A DNA stretch of 64,000 nucleotides from an uncultured Desulfobacter sp. (GTDB lineage Bacteria; Desulfobacterota; Desulfobacteria; Desulfobacterales; Desulfobacteraceae). A program made the translations under genes and the position numbers. The stretch spans positions 124,001 through 188,000 of the forward strand of contig NZ_OY761442.1 in the NCBI RefSeq assembly GCF_963664415.1, in the 5' to 3' direction. The notes beneath the pieces were generated by a model that did not search any database, was not told where the DNA came from, and saw nothing but the letters and a program-made list of their open reading frames with translations. Shown here piece by piece: positions 51,463 to 60,550 of this stretch. Each line of letters begins with the position of its first letter. The first letter of the stretch is position 1.

Positions 51463-51516
51463 AGAAGTAAAATAGGTAAAGCTAAAAAAGAAATTGTCTG
51501 TTTTGATTTTTCTCAT
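51424..51516 (-). CDS. Phe/Tyr-rich leader peptide of the aroF-pheA attenuator
   Basis: A 30-codon frame with ATG at 51516 and TAG at 51424-51426. Residues 9-16 are FFFSFTYF and residues 21-24 are FYYF, so 12 of 30 residues are Phe or Tyr. AAAGG lies about 10 bases upstream of the ATG. It ends just before the terminator stem, exactly as in classical transcription attenuation. Starvation for charged tRNA-Phe or tRNA-Tyr should stall ribosomes over segment 1 and allow read-through into the biosynthetic gene. Confidence 0.85.
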   Translation of the reverse strand: MRKIKTDNFFFSFTYFTSGRFYYFRGVHPV

Positions 51517-51763
51517 TTTTTGTTTGCCTTTAACATCATATTAAAACATCATAAAATTAGCAGCGGCCCTGGAACATGTCAAGGTGAAATCATAATTGGC
51601 TTTAAAAATTTAGAGCCAATTGTACTTGTATGATCAAAGCGCCTGGGATATATATTTCATAACGAAAAATTAGGTTGCCGGTATTTGATCCGTCACATTT
51701 TTTCAAATACTCCGGGAACCTGTTATTTGAAGGATGACGGGAACAGGAAGTCGAAAAAAAACA

Positions 51764-52462
51764 ATGGACAACTTGTTAAAAAATAAAAGAATACTCCTCG
51801 TTGGCGGCAGTTCCGGGATTGGGCTTGCTGTGGCAAAGCAGGCATACAAAGCCGGGGGGGAACTGATTTTAGCCTCCCGGAATGCGGCAGAAAAAAATAA
51901 TGAATTAGTCACAGCTGTTGGCCATAATATTGAGACCTATTCATTTGATGTGACATCTGAAAATGAAATAGTCACAGCATTAGAAAAAATTGGAAAAATC
52001 GATCATCTTGTGATTACCGCAAGGCCGTATATAACTCCGGCTCTATTTGTCGAAACGAATCTCAAACAGGCACAACAGGCGTTTGCAACAAAGTTTTGGG
52101 GTCAGTATCAGCTTATACAGAAGGCACACGGTCAAATTCGTCAAAATGGCAGCATTATTATGACCACAGGCATTGCCGGTGAAAAGATTTACAAGAATTT
52201 TTCAACGATGGCCATTATCAACAGTGCCATAGAGGCATTCTGCCGGGCATTGGCAATTGAATTGGCGCCTATCAGGGTTAATATCGTAAGTCCTGGTTTT
52301 GTTACCCCTAAATCTTCGCAAGTAGAAAAATATGCTGAACAATTCCCTTTGGGTAGAATTGCGTCACCTGAAGAAGTAGCTGACGCATATATTTATTTGA
52401 TGAAAAGTCCTTATATAACAGGAACAACTGTCGTGATTGATGGTGGGGCCAGGTTAATATAA
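51764..52462 (+). CDS. SDR-family oxidoreductase
   Basis: A 232-residue short-chain dehydrogenase. The cofactor motif is VGGSSGIGLAV (TGxxxGIG type, with G in place of T), with an acidic/basic selector region SRNAAEKN. The catalytic part is unusual: the normal YxxxK is not clear (YKNFSTMAIINSAIEAF), while the family end is kept (RIASPEEVADAYIYLMKSPYITGTTVVIDGGARL). An earlier ATG at 51734 is in frame but has no spaced ribosome site. It precedes the nucleotidyltransferase-like gene by 18 bases. Confidence 0.8.
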   Translation: MDNLLKNKRILLVGGSSGIGLAVAKQAYKAGGELILASRNAAEKNNELVTAVGHNIETYSFDVTSENEIVTALEKIGKIDHLVITARPYITPALFVETNLKQAQQAFATKFWGQYQLIQKAHGQIRQNGSIIMTTGIAGEKIYKNFSTMAIINSAIEAFCRALAIELAPIRVNIVSPGFVTPKSSQVEKYAEQFPLGRIASPEEVADAYIYLMKSPYITGTTVVIDGGARLI

Positions 52463-52480
52463 AAGACGCGGGAAAATATC

Positions 52481-53068
52481 ATGACAACGATTATCGAAAT
52501 TGCAGAATCAATGCAGCAAGATGCCTGGAAGGTCATTAACGACACAAATATTATTCAAATATGGTCTTCGATAGGAGCAACGATTAATTTAGTCGGGTCA
52601 CTAAAAATGGGGCTGTTGGTAAATAATCGGGACATTGATTTTCATATTTATACGACACCATTCAAGCTTTCGGATAGTTTTTCCGCCATGGCCAAACTTG
52701 CAGAGAATAGATTTATTAAAACAATAAGTTACAATAATCTTCTTGGTGCAGAAGATAAATGCATTGAGTGGCATGCGTTTTACGAGGACAAAGATGGCCA
52801 TTCCTGGCAAATTGATATGATTCATATTTTAAATGAATCTGTCTATGCCGGACATTTCGAAAAGGTTGCAGAACGGATCTCTGCAGTTTTAACGCCGGAG
52901 ATTAGAGCCAATATTCTTCAAATCAAAAATAGTATTCCCATTGAAAAAAAGGTAATGGGCATCCAAGTATATAAAGCCGTTATTGAACATGGCATTAAGG
53001 ATATCGATTCATTTTGGCAATGGAGAGAACAAAACCCGGATGAAGGCATTAATGGATACCCTGAATAG
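52481..53068 (+). CDS. Nucleotidyltransferase-fold protein
   Basis: A 195-residue cytoplasmic protein. The segment GATINLVGSLKMGLLVNNRDIDFHIYT has the GSxxxG...DxD pattern of the polymerase-beta nucleotidyltransferase fold, and a third acidic position may be in SWQIDMIHI. Family unknown; it resembles small aminoglycoside or kinase-like NTases only in fold. Probably co-transcribed with the preceding SDR gene. Confidence 0.7.
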   Translation: MTTIIEIAESMQQDAWKVINDTNIIQIWSSIGATINLVGSLKMGLLVNNRDIDFHIYTTPFKLSDSFSAMAKLAENRFIKTISYNNLLGAEDKCIEWHAFYEDKDGHSWQIDMIHILNESVYAGHFEKVAERISAVLTPEIRANILQIKNSIPIEKKVMGIQVYKAVIEHGIKDIDSFWQWREQNPDEGINGYPE

Positions 53069-53355
53069 TTTGCTGAAGGCATCATTCCAAGCTATCAGCC
53101 CCCTGAATTAGAACGTTCTGTAGAAAATATATTGAAGCCGTTTTTTTTGGAGTTCTTCGCAGTGGTGTTCAGGGCGATTACGATCACTATACAGAGGCAA
53201 GTGGAACTGTGTATATCCAAATGCTTTAAAAAATGTTCTTATTTTTTATACAATTTTAAGCTTCATAGTAGATTTGCTCATTCTATTTTGTTGGCTTCCA
53301 GAAGTCTATTATATGTCGTCATCTTCCTCGTCATCTTCCATTGTACAAAAATCTA

Positions 53356-53405
53356 AATCACTTACTATACCCGATAGGTGGGTATAGTAAGTGATTCAAG
53401 TTTTT
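53356..53405 (+). terminator. Strong 17-bp hairpin, probable terminator
   Basis: AATCACTTACTATACCC and GGGTATAGTAAGTGATT pair perfectly around a 7-base loop, followed by CAAGTTTTTAT. It separates the SDR/nucleotidyltransferase pair from the exopolysaccharide operon. Confidence 0.75.
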
Positions 53406-53570
53406 ATCGGTTGAGATTTTTTTAAATGTAAATAACTATAGTTATTTACGATCAGTTCGTATGCTTTGTATTGTGTTGATTTTCATCACATAATTTTACA
53501 ATATAATTTTTTCTTGACAAGCCTAGAAAAAGTATGTTCTAACAATTCGCGCTGTGTGAATCAGTAATAT

Positions 53571-53611
53571 AAAAGTAGAAAAATAATAAAAAAAAGTAGA
53601 AAAATAATAAA
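53571..53611. repeat. Tandem 21-bp direct repeat
   Basis: Two head-to-tail copies of AAAAGTAGAAAAATAATAAA lie about 105-145 bases upstream of the sugar transferase start. Confidence 0.7.
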
Positions 53612-53714
53612 ATAATTTTGGCTCTATTTGAAAAGTGCTGCCAAAGTAAATATTGCCGAACAGGACAGGGCGGTCAGGTACTTTTATGTTAACAAAACAA
53701 GCGGGTCGTAAATT

Positions 53715-54806
53715 ATGAACTATAGAATTAATCTAAGAAAACGCATACTTGCCAAACGAATTACCATCCAGAGTGGGTATAAAAATAATCACGTTTTTTT
53801 TGTGCGTACGTTTGATTTTGTTTTTGCCTTATTCTTGGTATTTCCAGCCCTTTTCATCATAGGAATCTATTACATTTTATATAAAATAGTTAATAGGCAA
53901 AGCGGTTCTTTTATTTATAAAGGAGAGCGGCTTGGTATGGGTAAGAAAATATTTCAAATTTACAAAATTCGGACGCTGTCACTGGTGGATGAAAAAAAAT
54001 ATTATTCAAAAATATTTTCACCCGGAAGTAATTCAGAATTGAAATTCGGCAAATTTTTACGAAGTACTCGGTTGGATGAACTTCCCCAATTATTTAATAT
54101 TCTTAAAGGCGACATGAGTTTATTCGGTCCCAGACCTCTTAGACAGACTATTTATCTAAAAAACAGGGAGCATATTCCAAACTATGAAATGCGATTTCTG
54201 GTTAAGCCTGGCCTGATCGGGTATGCTCAGCTCTTGACGCCTCATTCTGCACCTAAACAAATCAGGGCACTTATTGATAATCATTATGTAACAATACCAA
54301 GAAATCCTTTTGGGGATGTTTTATTTATTTTATGGTCAAGTATTGTTCTTTGTAAAAATTTTGCATATGAAATTTTTTTTACCCTAAAAGAAATGGTATT
54401 AGTAATTCGATACAATTTCAGTTTACGGAACAGACGACGCATGAGAAGAGTAAAGAGAAAAGGGATAAAGGGGTATATAACAGATTGTGCCTTCAATAAA
54501 ATGTCAAAAAAAAATGTTCAGGTAGTGGATATTAATAATGAGGATCTTTGCATTATGACCGACCTGGATCTCGATATAGATGAAGAGTTTTGTTTTTGTT
54601 TGGAAGCCGTAATTGACAAAAAGCGAAACGCCAAAAGAAAAAAAGCAAAATGTAAATCCATTGTCGTTAAAAAAAGAGAAAATAAGCCTGGGAGAAACTA
54701 CAAATGGTCGTATGTTCTTGCGTGGGTCCCTGTATCCGCTTTTAATCACTATAAGATTGAGCAGTATATACTAAGACAGAGCATCGCAAAAAACATGGTG
54801 GTATAA
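53715..54806 (+). CDS. Exopolysaccharide sugar transferase with PilZ-like C-terminal tail
   Basis: The first ~235 residues are a bacterial sugar transferase (initiating phosphoglycosyltransferase). A membrane span is at about residues 33-56, followed by FIYKGERLGMGKKIFQIYKIRT, FLRSTRLDELPQLFNILKGDMSLFGPRPL and PGLIGYAQL. It transfers a sugar phosphate to undecaprenyl phosphate. An extra ~120 residues follow, starting with an arginine cluster (RNRRRMRRVKRKG) and VVDINNED, which fits a degenerate PilZ domain (RxxxR then DxSxxG). First gene of the operon. Confidence 0.85.
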   Translation: MNYRINLRKRILAKRITIQSGYKNNHVFFVRTFDFVFALFLVFPALFIIGIYYILYKIVNRQSGSFIYKGERLGMGKKIFQIYKIRTLSLVDEKKYYSKIFSPGSNSELKFGKFLRSTRLDELPQLFNILKGDMSLFGPRPLRQTIYLKNREHIPNYEMRFLVKPGLIGYAQLLTPHSAPKQIRALIDNHYVTIPRNPFGDVLFILWSSIVLCKNFAYEIFFTLKEMVLVIRYNFSLRNRRRMRRVKRKGIKGYITDCAFNKMSKKNVQVVDINNEDLCIMTDLDLDIDEEFCFCLEAVIDKKRNAKRKKAKCKSIVVKKRENKPGRNYKWSYVLAWVPVSAFNHYKIEQYILRQSIAKNMVV

Positions 54807-54814
54807 AAAATTTT

Positions 54815-55426
54815 ATGAAAAAAGTGCAAAATCTCGCCTTTGAATCTTTTGATCAGATTGATAACTGCAGAAGCCTGTCCTTTGTTGCACCTCACCAGGG
54901 AGACGGTGCTTCAACTGCAGCCATTGCAACAGCAATATCATTGTTTAAAAACCTTGCGAGCAGTGTTTTACTTGTTGATGGCAATATGGATATACCGTCC
55001 CTAAATAGCTGTTTAAATATCCCCCTTTCACCAGGGCTCAGTGATCTTTTGAATAATCCCACTATGCCGATGGATGAATTGATTCATAAAAGTAATGAAG
55101 GATTTGATATTATTACAAGCGGGGAAAAGATTGATAAGTGGCTCTTTAAAATGACCTCTGAATCATTTAAACAGATACTGACAAATATGAAAAAAGCCTA
55201 TGATTATGTGCTGTTTGATTTGAGCCCTGTTAATAGATTTCCCATGATCAATAATATTATGAAACAGTTTGACGGTGTTGTCCTTGTCATTGCATGTGAA
55301 TCGACAAGATGGGATGTTGTGCAGAACATGAAGGAAAAGCTGGAATCCTCTAATGCAAATATTGTGGGTTTTGTTTTGAATAAAAGAAAATATTATATTC
55401 CCAAATGGCTTTACAATTTTGTTTGA
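54815..55426 (+). CDS. CpsD/CapB-like ParA-fold ATPase with altered P-loop
   Basis: A 203-residue protein of the BY-kinase/ParA type used in exopolysaccharide assembly. The P-loop reads HQGDGASTAA, so the Walker A lysine is alanine. The Walker A' equivalent is VLLVDGNMDIPSL and Walker B is YVLFDLSPV. No tyrosine-rich C-terminal tail is present (end RKYYIPKWLYNFV). It may be a non-kinase partner of the Wzz-like protein. Eight bases after the sugar transferase gene. Confidence 0.82.
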   Translation: MKKVQNLAFESFDQIDNCRSLSFVAPHQGDGASTAAIATAISLFKNLASSVLLVDGNMDIPSLNSCLNIPLSPGLSDLLNNPTMPMDELIHKSNEGFDIITSGEKIDKWLFKMTSESFKQILTNMKKAYDYVLFDLSPVNRFPMINNIMKQFDGVVLVIACESTRWDVVQNMKEKLESSNANIVGFVLNKRKYYIPKWLYNFV

Positions 55427-55436
55427 GAGAATTTAG

Positions 55437-56468
55437 ATGGTAAATAAACTCTTGATTTTACAATGCATCATTTTTTTTGCGGTATTCTGCTTTTCTTGTT
55501 CAACGCAATCGCATATCAGGCCCGGACAGGAAACGGAAATGTCCAAAGAAATGTTTGGCAAACAGACCGCAAGCTTGGAAAGTACGGATATTTTTCCTGT
55601 CTACAGGATTATGCCGGGTGATGTGCTTGATCTCCTATTCCAGATAGCCGTATCTTCAGATAAAGATTTTAAACTCATGCCCCAGGATGATATTGAAATT
55701 AAGTTTCCGGATTTACCGGAGCTTGATAACGAGCAACGGATCAGGCCTGATGGAAAAATAACACTGCCGTATATTGGAGAAGTAAAAGCGGACGGCAATA
55801 TGCCAAGGCAGTTAGAAAAAACCTTAAAGGATCTTTATTCCAAGATACTAAATGATCCTGAATTATATATCCTTGTTAAAGAATATGGCGCCAAGATACA
55901 TGAATTAAAAGAAGCAATCCAGGACCCGCCAAGGGGGCAAAGCAAATTAATCCGTGTGAGGAACGATGGGTATGCGACATTTCCTGTTGTTGGAGAGGTA
56001 AACGTATATAATAAAACATTATCCCAAATTACTAAAACTCTGAATGAAAAATTTCATAAAGTGACAGAGGATATTCAGATAAACCTGTTGCTGCATGAGT
56101 CTGCAAGTGCCCGGGTTTGCATCATCGGGGCGGTTCAAAATCCTGGATTTTATCCGATAAACAAGCCTGTTACCGTTGTAGAGGCCATCTCCCTGGCAGG
56201 GGGATTCCGGGACGATGCGAAGCTTGAGACGGTTCTTGCAATCAGACGGGACGGGGATAAAATGAGGCATCGTATGATTGATCTTAGAAAAATTCTTGCC
56301 TCTGATCCTGAGGTTTTTCATACATTCATAAGCATGAATGATATTGTTTATGTACCTAGAACCCGGTTGTCTCATGCATCCCAGGTGGCAAGAGAAATTG
56401 GTGATATAATCTTCTACCAGGGATGGTCCGGCGTCAGTTTTAGTTATAGTTTGGATGAGGAAGATTAA
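55437..56468 (+). CDS. Wza-like polysaccharide export lipoprotein
   Basis: A 343-residue outer-membrane channel protein. A lipoprotein signal ends AVFCFSC. The polysaccharide-export domain covers about residues 56-130 (MPGDVLDLLF; IRPDGKITLPYIGEVKADG), a second copy follows (IRVRNDGYATFPVVGEVNVYN), and then an SLBB domain (VCIIGAVQNPGFYPINKPVTVVEAISLAGGF). Exports the polymer across the outer membrane. Confidence 0.9.
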   Translation: MVNKLLILQCIIFFAVFCFSCSTQSHIRPGQETEMSKEMFGKQTASLESTDIFPVYRIMPGDVLDLLFQIAVSSDKDFKLMPQDDIEIKFPDLPELDNEQRIRPDGKITLPYIGEVKADGNMPRQLEKTLKDLYSKILNDPELYILVKEYGAKIHELKEAIQDPPRGQSKLIRVRNDGYATFPVVGEVNVYNKTLSQITKTLNEKFHKVTEDIQINLLLHESASARVCIIGAVQNPGFYPINKPVTVVEAISLAGGFRDDAKLETVLAIRRDGDKMRHRMIDLRKILASDPEVFHTFISMNDIVYVPRTRLSHASQVAREIGDIIFYQGWSGVSFSYSLDEED

Positions 56469-56487
56469 TCGTTCCTGGAGATAATTT

Positions 56488-58071
56488 GTGGAAAAATCGG
56501 AAAACAGTTTAAAGTATTTTTTTATTGTACTTTTTGCAAATAAGAGAATAATCATAAATATCGCTTTTCTTTTCAGTATCATTTCTGTTCTTACGGCAGT
56601 TCTTTATCCCCCGGTTTATTGCATCTCCGGTTTTTTAATCGTTAAGTCTAAAAAAATACAGAATTCTCCGGAAAGTGTTCGGGACAGAGTTTATGACAGG
56701 ACGATCTTACCGGCAACAACAGAGGATGTTCAGTTGGAAACAAAAATCATTACAAATGATGCGCTGATTCGAACATCAGTACAAGAACTTATGAAACAAG
56801 GCGTTTCTTTGTCCATTACGCAAAGCCGTCTTAAAGCTTTCCTTAAAAAAATAATAATAAACCCCTTAAAACGTTTTGCTGTAAATCTGGGCCTTAAAAA
56901 AGAGGCGGAGACAGTCTCCCTTGTGGACCAGATCAGCATGAAAATTGCTTCAAACCTAAAAACAGTTATCCTTCCAGGTTCCAATATTATAGAAGTTAAA
57001 TCCTATCATAACAATCCGGCACAAGGGGCATTAATCCTGGGCAGCATGTTTGATAATTATTTGAAATTCCGGCACAAACTTTTTTCAGATCCGAATGCAG
57101 GCGACCTTTTCCGTGAACAGACAAAGACCTATATTGATGAAATTGACCAATTACAGCAGGAGAGACTTAAGCTGTTAAAGGATTTTTCTATCTCTGATAT
57201 TCATAAAGAAATTGTTAACCAGCTAGATATAATTTTGTCGATGAAAAAAGACTTGTTTGTGCTTGAAGATGAATTTTTAGAGAAGCAGATGACGATGGCA
57301 TATATGAACAAGCTTTTATTAGAATACGAACCGGCAAAAAACGGCCAATATAAACCATTCCCGTATGATTTTGATGATGAAAAGATTAAAAATTTCAGCA
57401 ACAGGCTGGATGATTTGTTATTCGAATACCATGATACGCTGCGGGTATTCAAGGCCGATACAAAAAAGGGCCGATTTCTGAAAAACCAGATAAATAAATT
57501 GTGGATTGAGCAGGTGGAGTTAATCAGAAAAAAAATTGAGCTACAAAAGAATGATCTGGAAACCCTGAGTCAGATAATTGATACCAAGAAAAAAAATATT
57601 GCCGGGTTCATCGATAGAAATGAGCAACTTATAGAGGTGCAATCCAGACTTGGGCGTTTGGATTCTCAAATTTCGCTTTTGAAAAAAAATTATGAGACTT
57701 TCTATCAAAAGCTTGAAGAATCAAAAATAGAACAGGCCTCCGAAGCCTCCCAGATGAGCAATGTCCAGATTTTAAGTCGGCCCTCCATTCCTGATAAACC
57801 GTTTTTCCCAAGAAAAATAATTGTCATCCCTTTGGGCATACTGACCGGTTTTTTAATCGGTATTTCTGTTGCCCTGATCAGGGAATTTTTTGATAATACA
57901 TATAAAACGCCCTTTCAGGTAACCCGTCATCTCAATCTGCCCTGTATCGGTTCCATTGGTTATTCCGAAGAAATTATTGAGCAGCCGGTGATAACAAAAA
58001 AAATGAGAAAACTATTTTTAATTATATCTATTATTACCATAGCGTTTGTTTTGCTTTTTTTCCCTCGTTGA
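56488..58071 (+). CDS. Wzz/GNVR-type polysaccharide co-polymerase
   Basis: A 527-residue inner-membrane protein. A first span lies at about residues 20-38, then a long periplasmic coiled-coil region. The GNVR-like block is ARL-type SQASEASQMSNVQILSRPSIPDKPFFPRK, followed by a second span (IIVIPLGILTGFLIGISVALI) and an unusual third span at the extreme C-terminus (LFLIISIITIAFVLLFF). It controls chain length and normally works with the CpsD-like protein. GTG start. Confidence 0.88.
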   Translation: MEKSENSLKYFFIVLFANKRIIINIAFLFSIISVLTAVLYPPVYCISGFLIVKSKKIQNSPESVRDRVYDRTILPATTEDVQLETKIITNDALIRTSVQELMKQGVSLSITQSRLKAFLKKIIINPLKRFAVNLGLKKEAETVSLVDQISMKIASNLKTVILPGSNIIEVKSYHNNPAQGALILGSMFDNYLKFRHKLFSDPNAGDLFREQTKTYIDEIDQLQQERLKLLKDFSISDIHKEIVNQLDIILSMKKDLFVLEDEFLEKQMTMAYMNKLLLEYEPAKNGQYKPFPYDFDDEKIKNFSNRLDDLLFEYHDTLRVFKADTKKGRFLKNQINKLWIEQVELIRKKIELQKNDLETLSQIIDTKKKNIAGFIDRNEQLIEVQSRLGRLDSQISLLKKNYETFYQKLEESKIEQASEASQMSNVQILSRPSIPDKPFFPRKIIVIPLGILTGFLIGISVALIREFFDNTYKTPFQVTRHLNLPCIGSIGYSEEIIEQPVITKKMRKLFLIISIITIAFVLLFFPR

Positions 58072-58091
58072 CGAGCTGGGGAAATTTACAC

Positions 58092-59510
58092 ATGAAAGAT
58101 ATCAACCAAAGCATACCTATTGCAGTTCTTACTGGAATAATTTTATCTGCAGCAAGTATCGTGCTGTTGTTGCAGCCTGTTCCATGGCTGGCACTGCTGC
58201 CCCCCCTCCTGTTGCCTGCTCTCCTTTTATTGGGTCGGTATCCTGAGTATGGTTATTATTTGATGGTTGTACTCATACCCATGAACGCCTGGCAGGGGTT
58301 ATTGGATAAATACCAGTTTTTAACTATTTCAAAATTAGTTGGAATATTCATCTTATTTGCTGTTCTATATAAAATTATAACCGGACAGGAAATGTTCAGC
58401 CGTATAAAGACCAATATGTGGTATCCGCTTGGAGGTTTTTTCCTGATCTCCGTCATATCAACATTGTATTCAAATTATTATTTATCTTGTATAGATGACT
58501 TAAGAAAAATTATCACAGCTTTTCTTTTTTTTGCCCTTACAATATTTTTCATCAGAGAAAAGCAATTAAATAAAACCTTGCCGATTTTGTTGATCACCAG
58601 TACATCCTTTTCAGCATTTATTGCTGTTGTTGGAAAGATATTCAAGATAGATGCACTTTTTATTGCTATGAATGCGGAAACTACTACCCAACGAGCTATC
58701 GGCACAGCAAATGATCCTAATTTTTATGCAGCAATGATCCTTGTAAGCCTACCACTAATCGCACACTTTTTCTTTTACACCACTTCAACAAGGGACAGAA
58801 TAGTATTTTTAATCCTTTTCATACATAACTGCTATGCTGTTATTCTCACCTATTCACGCGCTGTTATGCTGGTGCTTTGTTTTACCCTTACATTGATTCT
58901 GATTGAACATTTTAAAAGAATCAGACTCAACTATTTAGGATTTTTGATTATTATCGTCGGTATTCTGGGCAGCATAGCTGTTTCCAAAATGCCAGAAATG
59001 ACTATCTGGGAACGTATGATGACACTTATGACACCCCAGGCGGATTTATCTCTCACAAGAAGGGCAAGTTATATACAGGTCGCTAAAGAGGCTGTTGTCT
59101 ATGATCCGCTCATAGGCTCCGGGCCAGGAACTTTCCCATTTGTTTATATGAACAGCAGATACGCAGCAGCCCTTGCAACAAATGAATCCGGATTTGCCCG
59201 GGCAGCCCATAATACCTATCTGGAGGTTCTTGTTGGAACGGGGTTCATAGGTTTCACCCTGTTTCTAACCGCATTTTTTTTCGGAATACAAAATTTTTTT
59301 AAGACCCAGAAGTGTTTAAAAAATATAACAAAATATTATGAGGCCTCTTATGTTAGGGCTATGACATACTCCTTTCTTTCTCTCTCTTTTTCCTTTCTGT
59401 TTCTCAGCGGTGTATATCGAAAGTATCTCTGGCTTTTTCTAGGACTATCTGTCGTAGTCGCTCACCTTTATAATACAAATGGAGGAGGTCCAATTGAAGA
59501 CAACTGTTGA
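58092..59510 (+). CDS. O-antigen ligase/polymerase (Wzy-like) membrane protein
   Basis: About 472 residues with ten to twelve spans and the Wzy_C-like segment AVVYDPLIGSGPGTFPFVYMN followed by AHNTYLEVLVGTGFIGF, typical of the O-antigen ligase family. It would polymerise or ligate the repeat units. The ATG at 58092 follows GGGGAAA; an alternative TTG at 58068 overlaps the previous gene. Its 3' end overlaps the following glycosyltransferase. Confidence 0.87.
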   Translation: MKDINQSIPIAVLTGIILSAASIVLLLQPVPWLALLPPLLLPALLLLGRYPEYGYYLMVVLIPMNAWQGLLDKYQFLTISKLVGIFILFAVLYKIITGQEMFSRIKTNMWYPLGGFFLISVISTLYSNYYLSCIDDLRKIITAFLFFALTIFFIREKQLNKTLPILLITSTSFSAFIAVVGKIFKIDALFIAMNAETTTQRAIGTANDPNFYAAMILVSLPLIAHFFFYTTSTRDRIVFLILFIHNCYAVILTYSRAVMLVLCFTLTLILIEHFKRIRLNYLGFLIIIVGILGSIAVSKMPEMTIWERMMTLMTPQADLSLTRRASYIQVAKEAVVYDPLIGSGPGTFPFVYMNSRYAAALATNESGFARAAHNTYLEVLVGTGFIGFTLFLTAFFFGIQNFFKTQKCLKNITKYYEASYVRAMTYSFLSLSFSFLFLSGVYRKYLWLFLGLSVVVAHLYNTNGGGPIEDNC

Positions 59511-60519
59511 ATCATATCAAGGCAATTTGCCGTATGACGATGGTATATTGTTTTCGGTTATCATACCGTCATATAATGAAGAGGCGAATATAAACAGGTG
59601 CGTCGGATCGATCCGTTTAAATAATGCAAGTAAGTTTCCCTTTGAAATCATCCTGGTGGACAATGGCTCGACAGACAGTACGGTAAGTAAAGTAGAAAGC
59701 CTTGGCATTCATATAATTAAAAATGAATCAGGCAAACGGTGCAAAATTGCGGAATTAAGGAACATGGGGGCTAAACAGGCGAAGGGTAAGATCATCGCTT
59801 TTCTTGATGCGGATATGACAGTTCCTGACAACTGGCTTGAAACAGCATGGAGTTACTTCCGGGAAGGATTTGAAGGCGCCCTTGGATTTGTTGAGGCTGT
59901 GCCGCCGGAAGCCGGATGGGTGGGAAAGATATGGGGAGAGCGTGATTTACACCGGCGAAAGAAAAAAACGGATGTGGATTTTCTTCCAGGTAGAAATATT
60001 TTTATCAACCATCATGTCTTTAATAAAATAGGCGGTTTTAACCAATTTCTTTTGACATCAGAAGATAAAGATCTTACTGTGAGGGTAATGAAGGCAGGGT
60101 ACAGAGTGATCTCTATCCCTGATATTACCGTAATTCATTACGGATATGAGAAAAATTTCAGAGAGTTTGTTCAAAAAGAATTCTGGAGGCAAAGTTCCAC
60201 ACTCCAGTATGCAAAAGAGACCCGATTTTCTTTTAGATCTCTGAAAAATCCTCTTTTCAGTTCTTGGCATTTTATTTTTTTTATCATTCTTGCGGCAACG
60301 CTGTTTATACAGAATGTTTTTCTTGTTTTATCTGCTTTTATAATGTGGATTTTGCCATCAGCGCTGATCGCTGTTTCGAATTCTGGAACCAGGCAATCTT
60401 TCGAAAGAATAGCCCTTTTGTTTTTTTTAACTTTTGTCAGGTGGAATGTCGCCGGCGCGGCACTTCTCTACCAGTTTATTCACGAAGGCATACGCCACAT
60501 AAAAAGATGGCAGGCTTGA
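59494..60519 (+). CDS. GT2-family glycosyltransferase
   Basis: A GT-A fold glycosyltransferase of about 341 residues. It opens SVIIPSYNEEANINRCV, has LVDNGSTDST and AFLDADMTVPDNW (DxD), and GGFNQFLLTSEDKDLTVRV. Two C-terminal membrane spans follow (HFIFFIILAATLF and AFIMWILPSALIA). The start is the TTG at 59494 because GGAGGAGG lies 5 bases upstream; an ATG at 59479 sits in that ribosome site. It overlaps the Wzy-like gene. Confidence 0.88.
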   Translation: MKTTVESYQGNLPYDDGILFSVIIPSYNEEANINRCVGSIRLNNASKFPFEIILVDNGSTDSTVSKVESLGIHIIKNESGKRCKIAELRNMGAKQAKGKIIAFLDADMTVPDNWLETAWSYFREGFEGALGFVEAVPPEAGWVGKIWGERDLHRRKKKTDVDFLPGRNIFINHHVFNKIGGFNQFLLTSEDKDLTVRVMKAGYRVISIPDITVIHYGYEKNFREFVQKEFWRQSSTLQYAKETRFSFRSLKNPLFSSWHFIFFIILAATLFIQNVFLVLSAFIMWILPSALIAVSNSGTRQSFERIALLFFLTFVRWNVAGAALLYQFIHEGIRHIKRWQA

Positions 60520-60550
60520 TCAGTTCGTTTACACCTAACGAGAGGAAATT

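Larger units (their letters stand above)
53069..53714. other. Long AT-rich leader region of the exopolysaccharide operon
   Basis: About 650 bases with no credible gene (the frame at 53132-53356 lacks a ribosome site and runs into the terminator). It contains the 17-bp hairpin at 53356, a TTGACA (53514-53519), a 21-bp tandem direct repeat (53571-53611) and a GGCGGT (53669-53674) slightly like the start of ops elements. Confidence 0.45.

Noticed and set aside
53132..53356. 74-codon frame before the exopolysaccharide operon
   Set aside because: No ribosome site, and it ends at the terminator hairpin; composition looks non-coding.
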